From: Streptomyces xanthii
Lineage (GTDB): Bacteria; Actinomycetota; Actinomycetes; Streptomycetales; Streptomycetaceae
Reading direction: 5' to 3'
NCBI RefSeq assembly: GCF_014621695.1
Contig: NZ_CP061281.1
Span: forward strand, 4,774,001-4,838,000
DNA: 64,000 nucleotides
The position numbers and the translations under genes were made by a program. Below the pieces are notes generated by a model. The model had not been told where the DNA came from, did not search any database, and worked only from the letters and a program-made list of their open reading frames with translations. Position 1 is the first letter of the stretch; every line of letters starts with the position of its first letter. Positions 55,854 through 63,851 of this stretch are shown one piece after another.

Positions 55854-56297
55854 TCACCACCCCAGATGCCGCACCTGGTCCCAGACCACCGGGTCCACCA
55901 GTCCCGCCCGGCGCCGGAACGCCGAGAACCCCACCTCGCGGAGCTCGTCCGTCTCCAGGAAGCTGGCCCGGCCCCCCGCATCGCCCACCGACCCCGGCGG
56001 CAACGCGATCACCCCCGGCCGCTCGTCGTGGTACTTGCTCGTGATCTTCGCGACCAGCGCCACGCTCCCGCGCACCCCGAGCACCAGACACGGCCGGTCC
56101 TTGCCCCCGGGCCCGTCCTCGTAGGGCACCCGTGCCCACCAGATCTCCCCGGGCTGCGGCCCCCCGGCCCGCCGCCCGCGCGGCACCCGGGTCCGGCGGC
56201 GCTCCGTCGTCCCCCGCCGCCCCCACCCGTCGACCAGCGTCGCGACGAGCGCGAGCAGCACGACGGCAGCGAGCGCGAGCCACCAGGACGTGTCCAT
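55854..56297 (-). CDS. Membrane-anchored PemK/MazF-like protein
   Basis: 147 aa. A hydrophobic helix at about 3-23 and a basic linker precede a PemK/MazF-type domain: 'GEIWWARVPYEDGPGGKDRP' with 'CLVLGV' and 'RASFLETDELREV'. MazF toxins are soluble mRNA endoribonucleases paired with a small antitoxin. Here there is no antitoxin ORF on either side and the domain is tethered to the membrane, so a classical toxin-antitoxin role is doubtful. Convergent with cysM. Confidence 0.78.
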   Translation of the reverse strand: MDTSWWLALAAVVLLALVATLVDGWGRRGTTERRRTRVPRGRRAGGPQPGEIWWARVPYEDGPGGKDRPCLVLGVRGSVALVAKITSKYHDERPGVIALPPGSVGDAGGRASFLETDELREVGFSAFRRRAGLVDPVVWDQVRHLGW

Positions 56298-56517
56298 AGC
56301 CCCGACGGTACCGGTGGGCCGCCGGGGGCGCGCCATCGGCGCCGACACGCCCTGAGGCCCCCCGAACCGGTGACAGCACAGGTGAGTTCCCCCACAACAG
56401 CCCGTGACGGAGGAGCCACTCGCCCTTTTGCGCCTTACGCTCGACGGACCTCATCGGGCTCCACCCCATGTGGCTCCACCCCGCATTCCGACCGCCAGCG
56501 CGGAGGTTCCGGCTCTC

Positions 56518-57270
56518 ATGAAGCTCACCGTCGTCGGCTGCTCGGGGTCGTTCCCGTCCGCGGATTCGGCCTGTTCGAGCTACCTCGTCGAGGCCGACGG
56601 CTTCCGGCTGCTCCTCGACATGGGCAATGGCGCCCTGGGCGAGCTGCAGCGTCACTGTGGTCTCTACGACCTGGACGCGATCTTCCTCAGCCATCTGCAC
56701 GCGGACCACTGCATCGACATGTGCGCGTACTTCGTCGTCCGCTACTACCGCCACGAAGGCGGCCGCTGCGCGCCCATGCCCGTCTACGGGCCCGAGGGCA
56801 CCGAGGAGCGGCTGACCACCGCGCACGCCGACGCCCCGTCGGCCTCCGCGTTCAGCGAGGTCTTCGACTTCCAGACGGTGAAGTCGGGCTCGTACCGGAT
56901 CGGGCCGTTCTCGGTGCGGATGGAGAAGGTCTGCCACCCCGTCGAGTCCTACGCGATCCGCGTCGAGCACGAGGGCCGCTCGCTCACGTACTCCGGGGAC
57001 ACCGGCCCCTGCGAGGCGCTGGAGGAACTGGCGGAGGGCACGGACCTGTTCCTGTGCGAGGCCGCGTTCACGCACGGCAAGGAGAACATCCCGGCGCTGC
57101 ACCTCAACGGCCGTGAGGCGGGGGAGGCGGCGCGCCGCGCGGGCGCCGGCAAGCTGGTCCTGACGCACATCCCGCCGTGGACGGACCCGCAGGTGAACCT
57201 GGCGGACGCCCGGGACGTGTACTCCGGCCCCGTCGAACTGGCGGCGCCCGGGGTCTCGTACGAGATCTGA
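56518..57270 (+). CDS. MBL-fold metallohydrolase (RNase Z-like)
   Basis: 250 aa from the ATG at 56518 (GGAGG at 56502-56506, longish spacing). The metallo-beta-lactamase motif 'SHLHADH' gives His59, His61, Asp63 and His64, with 'YSGDTGPC' (metal Asp) and 'LTHIPPW' (final His) later. Overall it resembles the RNase Z/cyclic-phosphodiesterase branch but lacks the long exosite arm, so tRNA processing is not assured. An upstream in-frame extension to 56404 has no support. Confidence 0.85.
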   Translation: MKLTVVGCSGSFPSADSACSSYLVEADGFRLLLDMGNGALGELQRHCGLYDLDAIFLSHLHADHCIDMCAYFVVRYYRHEGGRCAPMPVYGPEGTEERLTTAHADAPSASAFSEVFDFQTVKSGSYRIGPFSVRMEKVCHPVESYAIRVEHEGRSLTYSGDTGPCEALEELAEGTDLFLCEAAFTHGKENIPALHLNGREAGEAARRAGAGKLVLTHIPPWTDPQVNLADARDVYSGPVELAAPGVSYEI

Positions 57271-57290
57271 CGCACGTTCGCGGAAACGCC

Positions 57291-57324
57291 GAAGGCCCCG
57301 GAACCGTACGGTTCCGGGGCCTTC
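57291..57324. terminator. Bidirectional terminator between the MBL gene and nagE2
   Basis: A perfect 15-bp stem GAAGGCCCCGGAACC / GGTTCCGGGGCCTTC with loop GTAC, between two convergent stop codons (57270 and 57348). Confidence 0.88.
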
Positions 57325-57347
57325 CCTGATGGCTCAGGCGCGGGGGA

Positions 57348-58604
57348 TCACTTGGTGATGTCCTCGATCTCCTCCTCGGGCTCGCGGCCCGGGGTGGTGA
57401 GGTTGAACTTGGTGATCGCGAAGCGGAACAGCGTGTAGTAGACCGCCGCGAAGACCAGGCCGATCGGGATGATCAGCCAGGGCTTGGTGGCCAGGTTCCA
57501 GTTCAGCGCGTAGTCGATGAAGCCCGCGGAGAACGTGAAGCCCGCGTGGACGCCCAGGGCCCAGGTGATCGCCATGGAGACGGCCGTGAGCACCGCGTGG
57601 ATCGCGTACAGGACCGGCGCGATGAACATGAACGAGAACTCGATCGGCTCGGTCACACCGGTGACGAACGAGGTCAGGGCCAGGGAGACCATCATGCCCA
57701 TCACGGCCTTGCGGCGCTCGGGGCGGGCGGAGTGCGCGATGGCGATCGCGGCGGCCGGCAGGCCGAACATCATGATCGGGAAGAAGCCCGACATGAACTG
57801 GCCGGCGGTCGGGTCACCGGCGAAGAAGCGGTTGAGGTCGCCGTGCACGACGGCGCCCGTCGCGTCGGTGAAGTCGCCCAGCTGGAACCAGGAGACGGTG
57901 TTCACGAACTGGTGCATGCCCACCGGGATGAGCGCGCGGTTGATGAGGCCGAAGAGACCGGCGCCGCCGGCGCCGAGGCCGGTCATCCACTCGCCGAAGT
58001 TCGAGATGCCCTCGCCGATGGGCTCCCAGACCAGGCCGAAGAAGACGCCCATGATGACGCCGACGAAGGCCATGATGATCGGGACGAGACGGCGGCCGTT
58101 GAAGAAGCCGAGCCAGTCGACGAGCTTCTTGCGGTGGAACTTCTGCCACAGGACGGCGGCCAGCAGACCCATGATGATGCCGCCGAGGACACCCGGGTTG
58201 TTGTACGTCGCCGCGACGTCGACGCCCTTGTTCTTCGTCGTGTTGACGACGGCCTCGGCGACCGGGAACGCCTTCAGCACGTTGCTGTAGACGAGGAAGC
58301 CGACCAGCGCGGCGAGCGCCGTCGAACCGTCGGACTTCTTCGCGAAGCCGATCGCGACACCGATGCAGAAGAGCATCGGGAGGTTGTCGAAGATCGCGCC
58401 GCCGGCCGTGGCGAAGACCGCCGTGACCTTGTCGGGCAGGTTCAGCTTGTCGTGGACGTCAGGCTGTCCGAGACGGAGCAGGATGCCCGCGGCCGGAAGG
58501 ACGGCGATCGGCAGCTGAAGGCTGCGGCCGACCTTCTGCAGACCCTGGAACAGGCCGGAGCCCCGCTTCTTCGCGGGCGCCGCCGTGGCGGTGGCCGTAC
58601 TCAT
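57348..58604 (-). CDS. nagE2: N-acetylglucosamine PTS permease EIIC (NagE2)
   Basis: 418 aa. EIIC of the glucose/GlcNAc family without fused EIIA or EIIB: 'QLPIAVLPAAGILLRLGQPD' at the N-terminus, 'FFNGRRLVPIIMAF', the 'GMHQFVN' loop and 'FVTGVTEPIEFSFMF' around the sugar-binding glutamate. It imports GlcNAc while NagF phosphorylates it. In S. coelicolor nagE2 is the main GlcNAc porter and a DasR target; two dre-type sites lie 65-100 bp upstream of the ATG here. Confidence 0.93.
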   Translation of the reverse strand: MSTATATAAPAKKRGSGLFQGLQKVGRSLQLPIAVLPAAGILLRLGQPDVHDKLNLPDKVTAVFATAGGAIFDNLPMLFCIGVAIGFAKKSDGSTALAALVGFLVYSNVLKAFPVAEAVVNTTKNKGVDVAATYNNPGVLGGIIMGLLAAVLWQKFHRKKLVDWLGFFNGRRLVPIIMAFVGVIMGVFFGLVWEPIGEGISNFGEWMTGLGAGGAGLFGLINRALIPVGMHQFVNTVSWFQLGDFTDATGAVVHGDLNRFFAGDPTAGQFMSGFFPIMMFGLPAAAIAIAHSARPERRKAVMGMMVSLALTSFVTGVTEPIEFSFMFIAPVLYAIHAVLTAVSMAITWALGVHAGFTFSAGFIDYALNWNLATKPWLIIPIGLVFAAVYYTLFRFAITKFNLTTPGREPEEEIEDITK

Positions 58605-58669
58605 TGCTTCCTCCAAGATGGCAAGGCGCCGCCCTGGACGTCCGTCGGACACCCCTCGGACAACCCTCG

Positions 58670-58702
58670 TTGGTCTACACCACTCACTGGTGTAGACCAG
58701 TT
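58670..58702. promoter_or_regulatory. Two DasR-type operators (dre) upstream of nagE2
   Basis: TTGGTCTACACCA (58670-58682) and ACTGGTGTAGACCAGT (58686-58701) both match the dre consensus around TGGTCTAGACCA. They lie a few bases apart in the nagE2 promoter, so DasR (induced off by GlcN-6-P) should repress nagE2. Confidence 0.8.
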
Positions 58703-58771
58703 TTAACATGTGAGTTCCGCGTAAGGAACCCGCTGTGGCGGCCGTTACGCCTTCGTGAGGTCCGGGCATGA

Positions 58772-58808
58772 CGAAGGGCCCCCGGACCAGAGGTCCGGGG
58801 GCCCTTCG
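58772..58808 (-). terminator. Terminator hairpin of nagE1
   Basis: A perfect 17-bp stem CGAAGGGCCCCCGGACC / GGTCCGGGGGCCCTTCG with loop AGA, 27 bp beyond the nagE1 stop on the minus strand. Confidence 0.82.
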
Positions 58809-58835
58809 CGGAGGGGTCGGTCGGCGGGGAGCCGG

Positions 58836-60122
58836 TCACGCCTTGGTGACGTCCTCGACCTCCTCCTCGGGTTCGCGGCCCGGGGTCTTGAGGTCGAACT
58901 TCGTGATCGCGAACCGGAAGACCGCGTAGTACACGACTGCGAATCCCAGGCCGATCGGAATGATCAGCCAGGGTTTGGTCGCGAGCCCCCAGTTGATGAC
59001 GTAGTCGATCAGGCCCGCGGAGAAGCTGAAGCCGTCCTTGACCCCGAGCCCCCAGGTCACCGCCATCGAGACACCGGTGAGGACCGCGTGCACCGCGTAC
59101 AGGGCGGGGGCGATGAAGACGAAGGAGTACTCGATCGGCTCGGTGATGCCCGTGACGAACGAGGTCGCCGCGATCGAGACCATCATGCCGCCGACCGCCT
59201 TGCGCCGCTCCGGCCGCGCGCAGTGGTACATCGCGAGGCAGGCCGCCGGCAGGGCGAACATCATGATCGGGAAGAAGCCCGTCTGGTAGATGCCCGCGTG
59301 CGGGTCGCCGCTGAGGAACATGTTGATGTCGCCGTGCACCGTGGTGCCGTCCGGCTTGGTGTACGAGCCGAACTGGAACCACAGCGGGACGTTCAGGAAC
59401 TGGTGCAGGCCGATGACCAGCAGCGCGCGGTTCGCGACGCCGAAGATGCCGGAGCCGATGGCGCCCAGGTCCTGGAGCCAGTTCGAGAAGCTCTCCAGGC
59501 CGTCACCGATCGGCGGCCAGACCCACAGGCACAGGACGGCGACCACGATGCCGACGAACGCCATGATGATCGGGACGAGCCGGCGGCCGTTGAAGAAGCC
59601 CAGCCACGACACCAGCTTGGTGCGGTGGAAGCGGACCCAGAAGAAGGCCGCGAGCAGGCCGATGACGATGCCGCCGAACACGCCCGGGTTCTGGTACGTG
59701 GCGGCGGCCGCGGCCTTGCTCGAGTAGTCGACGCACGCCGCGCCCACGAGGGTCTGACCCTTGGGGCAGTCCACCGGGAACTGGTGCAGCACACCCCGGT
59801 ACACGAGGAAGCCGGCCACCGCCGCGAGCGCGGTCGAGCCGTCCGCCTTCTTCGCCATGCCGATCGCGACACCGATGCAGAACAGGAGCGGCAGACCGAG
59901 GTCGGAGTCGAGCAGCGCACCGCCCGCACCTGCAAACACCTTCGCGACATCGGTCCAGCCGAGACCGTCGTCGCCGAACACGTCGGGCTGGCCGAGCCGG
60001 TTGACGATGCCCGCGGCCGGGAGCACGGCGATGGGCAGCTGAAGGCTGCGGCCCATCTTCTGGAGGCCCTGGAAGAAGTTGCTCCACGGGCTCGGGCGGG
60101 CTGCGGCGGCTTCGGAGCTCAT
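58836..60122 (-). CDS. nagE1: N-acetylglucosamine PTS permease EIIC paralogue (NagE1)
   Basis: 428 aa; ATG at 60122 with GGGAGG. It is clearly a duplicate of nagE2 (same 'QLPIAVLPAAGI', 'FFNGRRLVPIIMAF', 'FVTGITEPIEYSF' blocks and the same 'TPGREPEEE' tail), but with a longer periplasmic loop near 110-140 that contains two Cys. Divergent from nagF across a single dre site. In S. coelicolor the role of NagE1 is minor compared with NagE2. Confidence 0.92.
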   Translation of the reverse strand: MSSEAAAARPSPWSNFFQGLQKMGRSLQLPIAVLPAAGIVNRLGQPDVFGDDGLGWTDVAKVFAGAGGALLDSDLGLPLLFCIGVAIGMAKKADGSTALAAVAGFLVYRGVLHQFPVDCPKGQTLVGAACVDYSSKAAAAATYQNPGVFGGIVIGLLAAFFWVRFHRTKLVSWLGFFNGRRLVPIIMAFVGIVVAVLCLWVWPPIGDGLESFSNWLQDLGAIGSGIFGVANRALLVIGLHQFLNVPLWFQFGSYTKPDGTTVHGDINMFLSGDPHAGIYQTGFFPIMMFALPAACLAMYHCARPERRKAVGGMMVSIAATSFVTGITEPIEYSFVFIAPALYAVHAVLTGVSMAVTWGLGVKDGFSFSAGLIDYVINWGLATKPWLIIPIGLGFAVVYYAVFRFAITKFDLKTPGREPEEEVEDVTKA

Positions 60123-60174
60123 GGTCGTCCTCCCGGAACAGAGCAACGGTCGGCGGGCGTTGGATAGAGTGGTC

Positions 60175-60192
60175 AACTGGTGTAGACCAGTT
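60175..60192. promoter_or_regulatory. DasR-type operator (dre) between nagE1 and nagF
   Basis: AACTGGTGTAGACCAGTT is a near-perfect 18-bp palindrome identical in core to the second site at nagE2. It lies 53 bp from the nagE1 ATG and 132 bp from the nagF ATG, so one operator can control both divergent genes. Confidence 0.82.
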
Positions 60193-60323
60193 GCGGGACG
60201 GGTCGGCCCACGTGCTCGTCATCTTTCGTCACGGGTGGCGTCACCGCTCGCGAAGTTGAGCCAACCGTGGGTTACCGTGACAAAGCGGCCCAAAGGCGGG
60301 CCCGGAGAAACAGGGAGAACGAA

Positions 60324-60557
60324 ATGGCCACGAAGGCTGAGAAGATCGTCGCCGGGCTCGGCGGGCTCGACAACATCGAAGAGGTCGAGGGCTGCATCAC
60401 CCGCCTGCGCACCGAGGTCATCGACCCCTCCAAGGTCGACGAGGCCGCCCTCAAGGCCGCCGGCGCCCACGGCGTCGTCAAGATGGGCACCGCCATCCAG
60501 GTCGTCATCGGCACCGACGCCGACCCGATCGCCGCCGACATCGAAGACATGATGTGA
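60324..60557 (+). CDS. nagF: PTS EIIB component for N-acetylglucosamine (NagF)
   Basis: 77 aa; ATG at 60324 after GGGAGA. A stand-alone EIIB domain: 'IVAGLGGLDNIEEVEGCITRLR' with the phosphorylated Cys24, and 'GVVKMGTAIQVVIGTDADPIA'. It receives phosphate from EIIA (not in this window) and passes it to GlcNAc during transport by NagE2/NagE1. An open frame begins further up at 60267, but the ribosome-binding site supports the short form. Confidence 0.94.
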   Translation: MATKAEKIVAGLGGLDNIEEVEGCITRLRTEVIDPSKVDEAALKAAGAHGVVKMGTAIQVVIGTDADPIAADIEDMM

Positions 60558-60585
60558 CGCACTGACCCGTCACCCGACGTCATCC

Positions 60586-60624
60586 GAAGGCCCCGCCGCC
60601 CCTCCACCGGACAGCGGGGCCTTC
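60586..60624 (+). terminator. Terminator hairpin of nagF
   Basis: GAAGGCCCCGC (60586-60596) / GCGGGGCCTTC (60614-60624), 28 bp after the stop. Confidence 0.72.
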
Positions 60625-60649
60625 GCCGTACCGGGATACGCTCACCCCT

Positions 60650-61396
<747 letters not shown>

Positions 61397-61518
61397 GTAA
61401 AGAACTTCCCAAGTAGGGTGGCAACCACCCAGCCACCGACTGCGTCACTACGGACAGGTGGACGGCGCACCACAACGGCCGTCGCCCGCCCGTCCGTACA
61501 TCAGGGGAGGACCGTTCC

Positions 61519-61920
61519 ATGCCCGCGCGCCGACGATCCCGTCACCGCCGTCTCGCCGTACTCGCCGCCGCCGCGGCACTGATCGCCGTCCCGGCCGCCG
61601 CCGGCTGCTCCGCCGTCGACAAGGCCCTCGACTGCGTCCGGACCGCCGACGCCATCGCCGACAGCGTCGTCGACCTCCAGCAGGCCGTGGAGAACGCGGC
61701 GAACGACCCGACGCAGGCGAGCGAGGCGCTCGACTCCATCGACAAGAACCTCGACGAGATCAGCGACAAGACCGACAACGCCGACGTGTCGAAGGCCGTC
61801 GACGATCTCGGCACGGCCGTGGACAACGTCCGTACGTCCATCAAGAACGGCGACGCGACCCCCAACGTCGAGCCCGTCACCGACGCCGCGAGCGAACTGA
61901 CCAAGGTCTGCACCCCGTAA
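61519..61920 (+). CDS. Small secreted lipoprotein, helical
   Basis: 133 aa. A basic N-terminus with a twin-Arg-like RRR and a lipobox AAGC (Cys30) after an Ala-rich h-region. The mature ~100 residues are predicted helical, rich in Asp and Ala, with two further cysteines (38 and 131) that could form a disulfide. No named family that I recognise. It is between rph and rdgB and probably co-transcribed. Confidence 0.75.
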   Translation: MPARRRSRHRRLAVLAAAAALIAVPAAAGCSAVDKALDCVRTADAIADSVVDLQQAVENAANDPTQASEALDSIDKNLDEISDKTDNADVSKAVDDLGTAVDNVRTSIKNGDATPNVEPVTDAASELTKVCTP

Positions 61921-61957
61921 CCGGGCCCCGCACGCCCGGGCCGCGATACTGGGAGGC

Positions 61958-62563
61958 ATGACCCGCCTCATCCTCGCCACCCGCAACAACGGCAAGATCG
62001 TCGAACTGCGCTCGATCCTCGCCGACGCAGGCCTGCGCCACGACCTCGTCGGCGCGGACGCGTACCCCGACGTCCCGGACGTGCGCGAAACCGGCGTCAC
62101 CTTCGCCGAGAACGCCCTGCTCAAGGCACACGCCCTGGCCAAGGCCACCGGTCTGCCCGCCGTCGCCGACGACTCCGGCCTCTGCGTCGACGTCCTCGGC
62201 GGCGCCCCCGGCATCTTCTCCGCGCGCTGGGCCGGCCGCCACGGCGACGACCGGGCCAACCTCGACCTGCTCCTCGCCCAGCTCGGCGACATCGACGAGG
62301 ACCGCCACCGCACGGCCCACTTCGCCTGCGCCGCCGCCCTCGCCCTGCCCGACGGCACGGAGCGCGTCGTCGAGGGCCAACTCCGCGGCGTCCTGCGCCA
62401 CAAGCCCTCCGGCACCAACGGCTTCGGCTACGACCCGATCCTCCAGCCCGACGGCGAGACCCGCACCTGCGCCGAACTCACCCCGGCCGAGAAGAACGCG
62501 ATCTCCCACCGCGGCAAGGCGTTCCGGGCGCTGGTCCCGGTGGTGAAGGAGCTGCTGGGCTGA
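61958..62563 (+). CDS. rdgB: Non-canonical purine NTP pyrophosphatase (RdgB/HAM1)
   Basis: 201 aa. It removes dITP, ITP and XTP from nucleotide pools. 'LATRNNGKIVELRSIL' is the substrate/metal motif, 'TFAENALLKAHALA', 'ADDSGLCVDVLGGAPGIFSARWAG' contains the catalytic Asp, and 'GTNGFGYDPIL' and 'NAISHRGKAFRAL' complete the family set. Full length. Confidence 0.95.
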   Translation: MTRLILATRNNGKIVELRSILADAGLRHDLVGADAYPDVPDVRETGVTFAENALLKAHALAKATGLPAVADDSGLCVDVLGGAPGIFSARWAGRHGDDRANLDLLLAQLGDIDEDRHRTAHFACAAALALPDGTERVVEGQLRGVLRHKPSGTNGFGYDPILQPDGETRTCAELTPAEKNAISHRGKAFRALVPVVKELLG

Positions 62564-62590
62564 GGCGCCGCTGAGCCCGCGTCACGTACG

Positions 62591-62628
62591 GCGAAGGGGC
62601 CGCCCGGTGGTCCGGGCGGCCCCTTCGC
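62591..62628. terminator. Bidirectional terminator between rdgB and tRNA-Leu
   Basis: A perfect 17-bp stem GCGAAGGGGCCGCCCGG / CCGGGCGGCCCCTTCGC with loop TGGT, between the convergent rdgB and tRNA-Leu genes. Confidence 0.85.
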
Positions 62629-62638
62629 GGTGCCGGGT

Positions 62639-62721
62639 GCGGTCGGAGGGACTCGAACCCTCACGGGATTTCTCCCACCGGGACCTAAACCCGGCGTGAC
62701 TGCCAATTCCACCACGACCGC
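62639..62721 (-). tRNA. tRNA-Leu (UAG)
   Basis: Minus strand, 83 nt. Acceptor GCGGTCG / CGACCGC, D-loop with GGCAG, anticodon arm CCGGG-TTTAGGT-CCCGG with anticodon TAG, a long class II variable arm (GGGAGAAATCCCGT), and T-arm GGGTTCGAGTCCC. CCA not encoded. Confidence 0.94.
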
Positions 62722-62818
62722 AATAAAACGGACATTCAGCCTCTCGGGTGAATGCCGCTCCGTCAGTGTACGGCCGGGGGTGGCGGCGCCGGGCGGGAGA
62801 TCCGCCGGTTGCCCGGTG

Positions 62819-63286
62819 CTAGATCCCCAGATCCTTGATGATCTTGGCTACGTGGCCGGTGGCCTTCACGTTGTAGAGGGCTCGTTCGACCTTGCCCTCC
62901 TCGTCGACGATCACCGTGGAGCGGATCACTCCGGTGACGACCTTGCCGTAGAGCTTCTTCTCGCCGTAGGCGCCGTAGGCCTCCAGGACCTTCTTGTCGG
63001 GGTCGCCGACCAGGGTGACCTTGAGGTTCTCCTTCTCGCGGAACTTGGCGAGCTTCTCCGGCTTGTCGGGCGAGACGCCGATGACGTCGTAGCCGGCGCC
63101 GGCCAGCACGTCGAGGTTGTCCGTAAAGTCGCAGGCCTGCTTGGTGCAGCCGGGGGTCAGGGCGGCCGGGTAGAAGTAGACGATCGTCTTGCGGCCCTTG
63201 TGGTCGGCGAGGGAGACCTCGTTGCCGTCGGCGTCGGGAAGGGTGAAGGCGGGGGCGGTGTCGCCGGGCTGCAGTCGCTCGCTCAT
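62819..63286 (-). CDS. bcp: Thioredoxin-dependent peroxiredoxin, Bcp/PrxQ type
   Basis: 155 aa. The peroxidatic Cys47 and resolving Cys52 lie in 'TPGCTKQAC', the C-x4-C spacing of PrxQ. 'YFYPAALTPGC' and 'VIRSTVIVDEEGKV' are family blocks. It reduces hydroperoxides at the expense of thioredoxin. Divergent from the DUF3618 gene; a 19-bp palindrome lies in the shared upstream region. Confidence 0.94.
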   Translation of the reverse strand: MSERLQPGDTAPAFTLPDADGNEVSLADHKGRKTIVYFYPAALTPGCTKQACDFTDNLDVLAGAGYDVIGVSPDKPEKLAKFREKENLKVTLVGDPDKKVLEAYGAYGEKKLYGKVVTGVIRSTVIVDEEGKVERALYNVKATGHVAKIIKDLGI

Positions 63287-63372
63287 GTCGCTCGCATCTC
63301 CTCGCGGGTGGGTGACTCAGCCCGAGCGTAATGCGGGGAATGGGGGTGCCGGGGGGTGCGGGGGGCGGCGAG

Positions 63373-63391
63373 CTGACAGACTGTCTGTCAG
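63373..63391. promoter_or_regulatory. Perfect 19-bp palindrome in the bcp-DUF3618 intergenic region
   Basis: CTGACAGA-CTG-TCTGTCAG is a perfect 8-bp inverted repeat with a 3-bp centre, 87 bp upstream of bcp and 70 bp upstream of the DUF3618 gene. Size and symmetry suit a TetR-type dimer site; no such regulator is visible nearby. It overlaps a TACAGTCCAGTAGCACAGTCC quasi-repeat just to its right. Confidence 0.6.
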
Positions 63392-63460
63392 TACAGTCCA
63401 GTAGCACAGTCCACCAGCACGGCAGAGTGCGGTAAACGCAGCGATCACGGAGGCAGCGCG

Positions 63461-63808
63461 GTGTCGGACACGTCCAGCAGGTCGGATACGCCGGAGACGC
63501 GGACGCCGGCGCAGATCGAGGCGGACATCAAGCGCCGCCGTGACGCCCTGGCCGAGACGCTCGACGAGATCGGGGTGCGGGTGCACCCCAAGACGATCGT
63601 CGGTGACGCGAAGGCCAAGGTCGCAGCCCAGGTCGACCACACCCTCGGGCGGGCCTACGTCAGCGCCAACCGGTTCGTCTCGGACGTCAAGGGACAGCTC
63701 GTCACCGACGAGGGTGCGCCGCGCCTGGAGCGGATCGTCCCCGTCGCGCTGCTCGCGGTCGGGGTCGTCGGGCTCCTCACGGTGCGTTCGCGGCGTCGCA
63801 AGGGCTGA
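63461..63808 (+). CDS. DUF3618 small membrane protein
   Basis: 115 aa from a GTG with GGAGG 7 bp before. The conserved block 'TPAQIEADIKRRRDALAETLDEI' is the DUF3618 signature; the middle is amphipathic and helical ('VVGDAKAKVAAQVD' type), and a single membrane span lies near the C-terminus (about 90-107) followed by RSRRRKG. Possibly a tail-anchored protein; function unknown. Confidence 0.87.
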   Translation: MSDTSSRSDTPETRTPAQIEADIKRRRDALAETLDEIGVRVHPKTIVGDAKAKVAAQVDHTLGRAYVSANRFVSDVKGQLVTDEGAPRLERIVPVALLAVGVVGLLTVRSRRRKG

Positions 63809-63851
63809 CCCTGGGGAGTCGGCGGGCGCCGGGGCAGGTAAGTTCGTCGCC

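Noticed and set aside
55854..57270. MazF-like gene and MBL hydrolase as a toxin-antitoxin or defence pair
   Set aside because: The two genes are divergent, about 220 bp apart, and the MBL protein has no antitoxin features.
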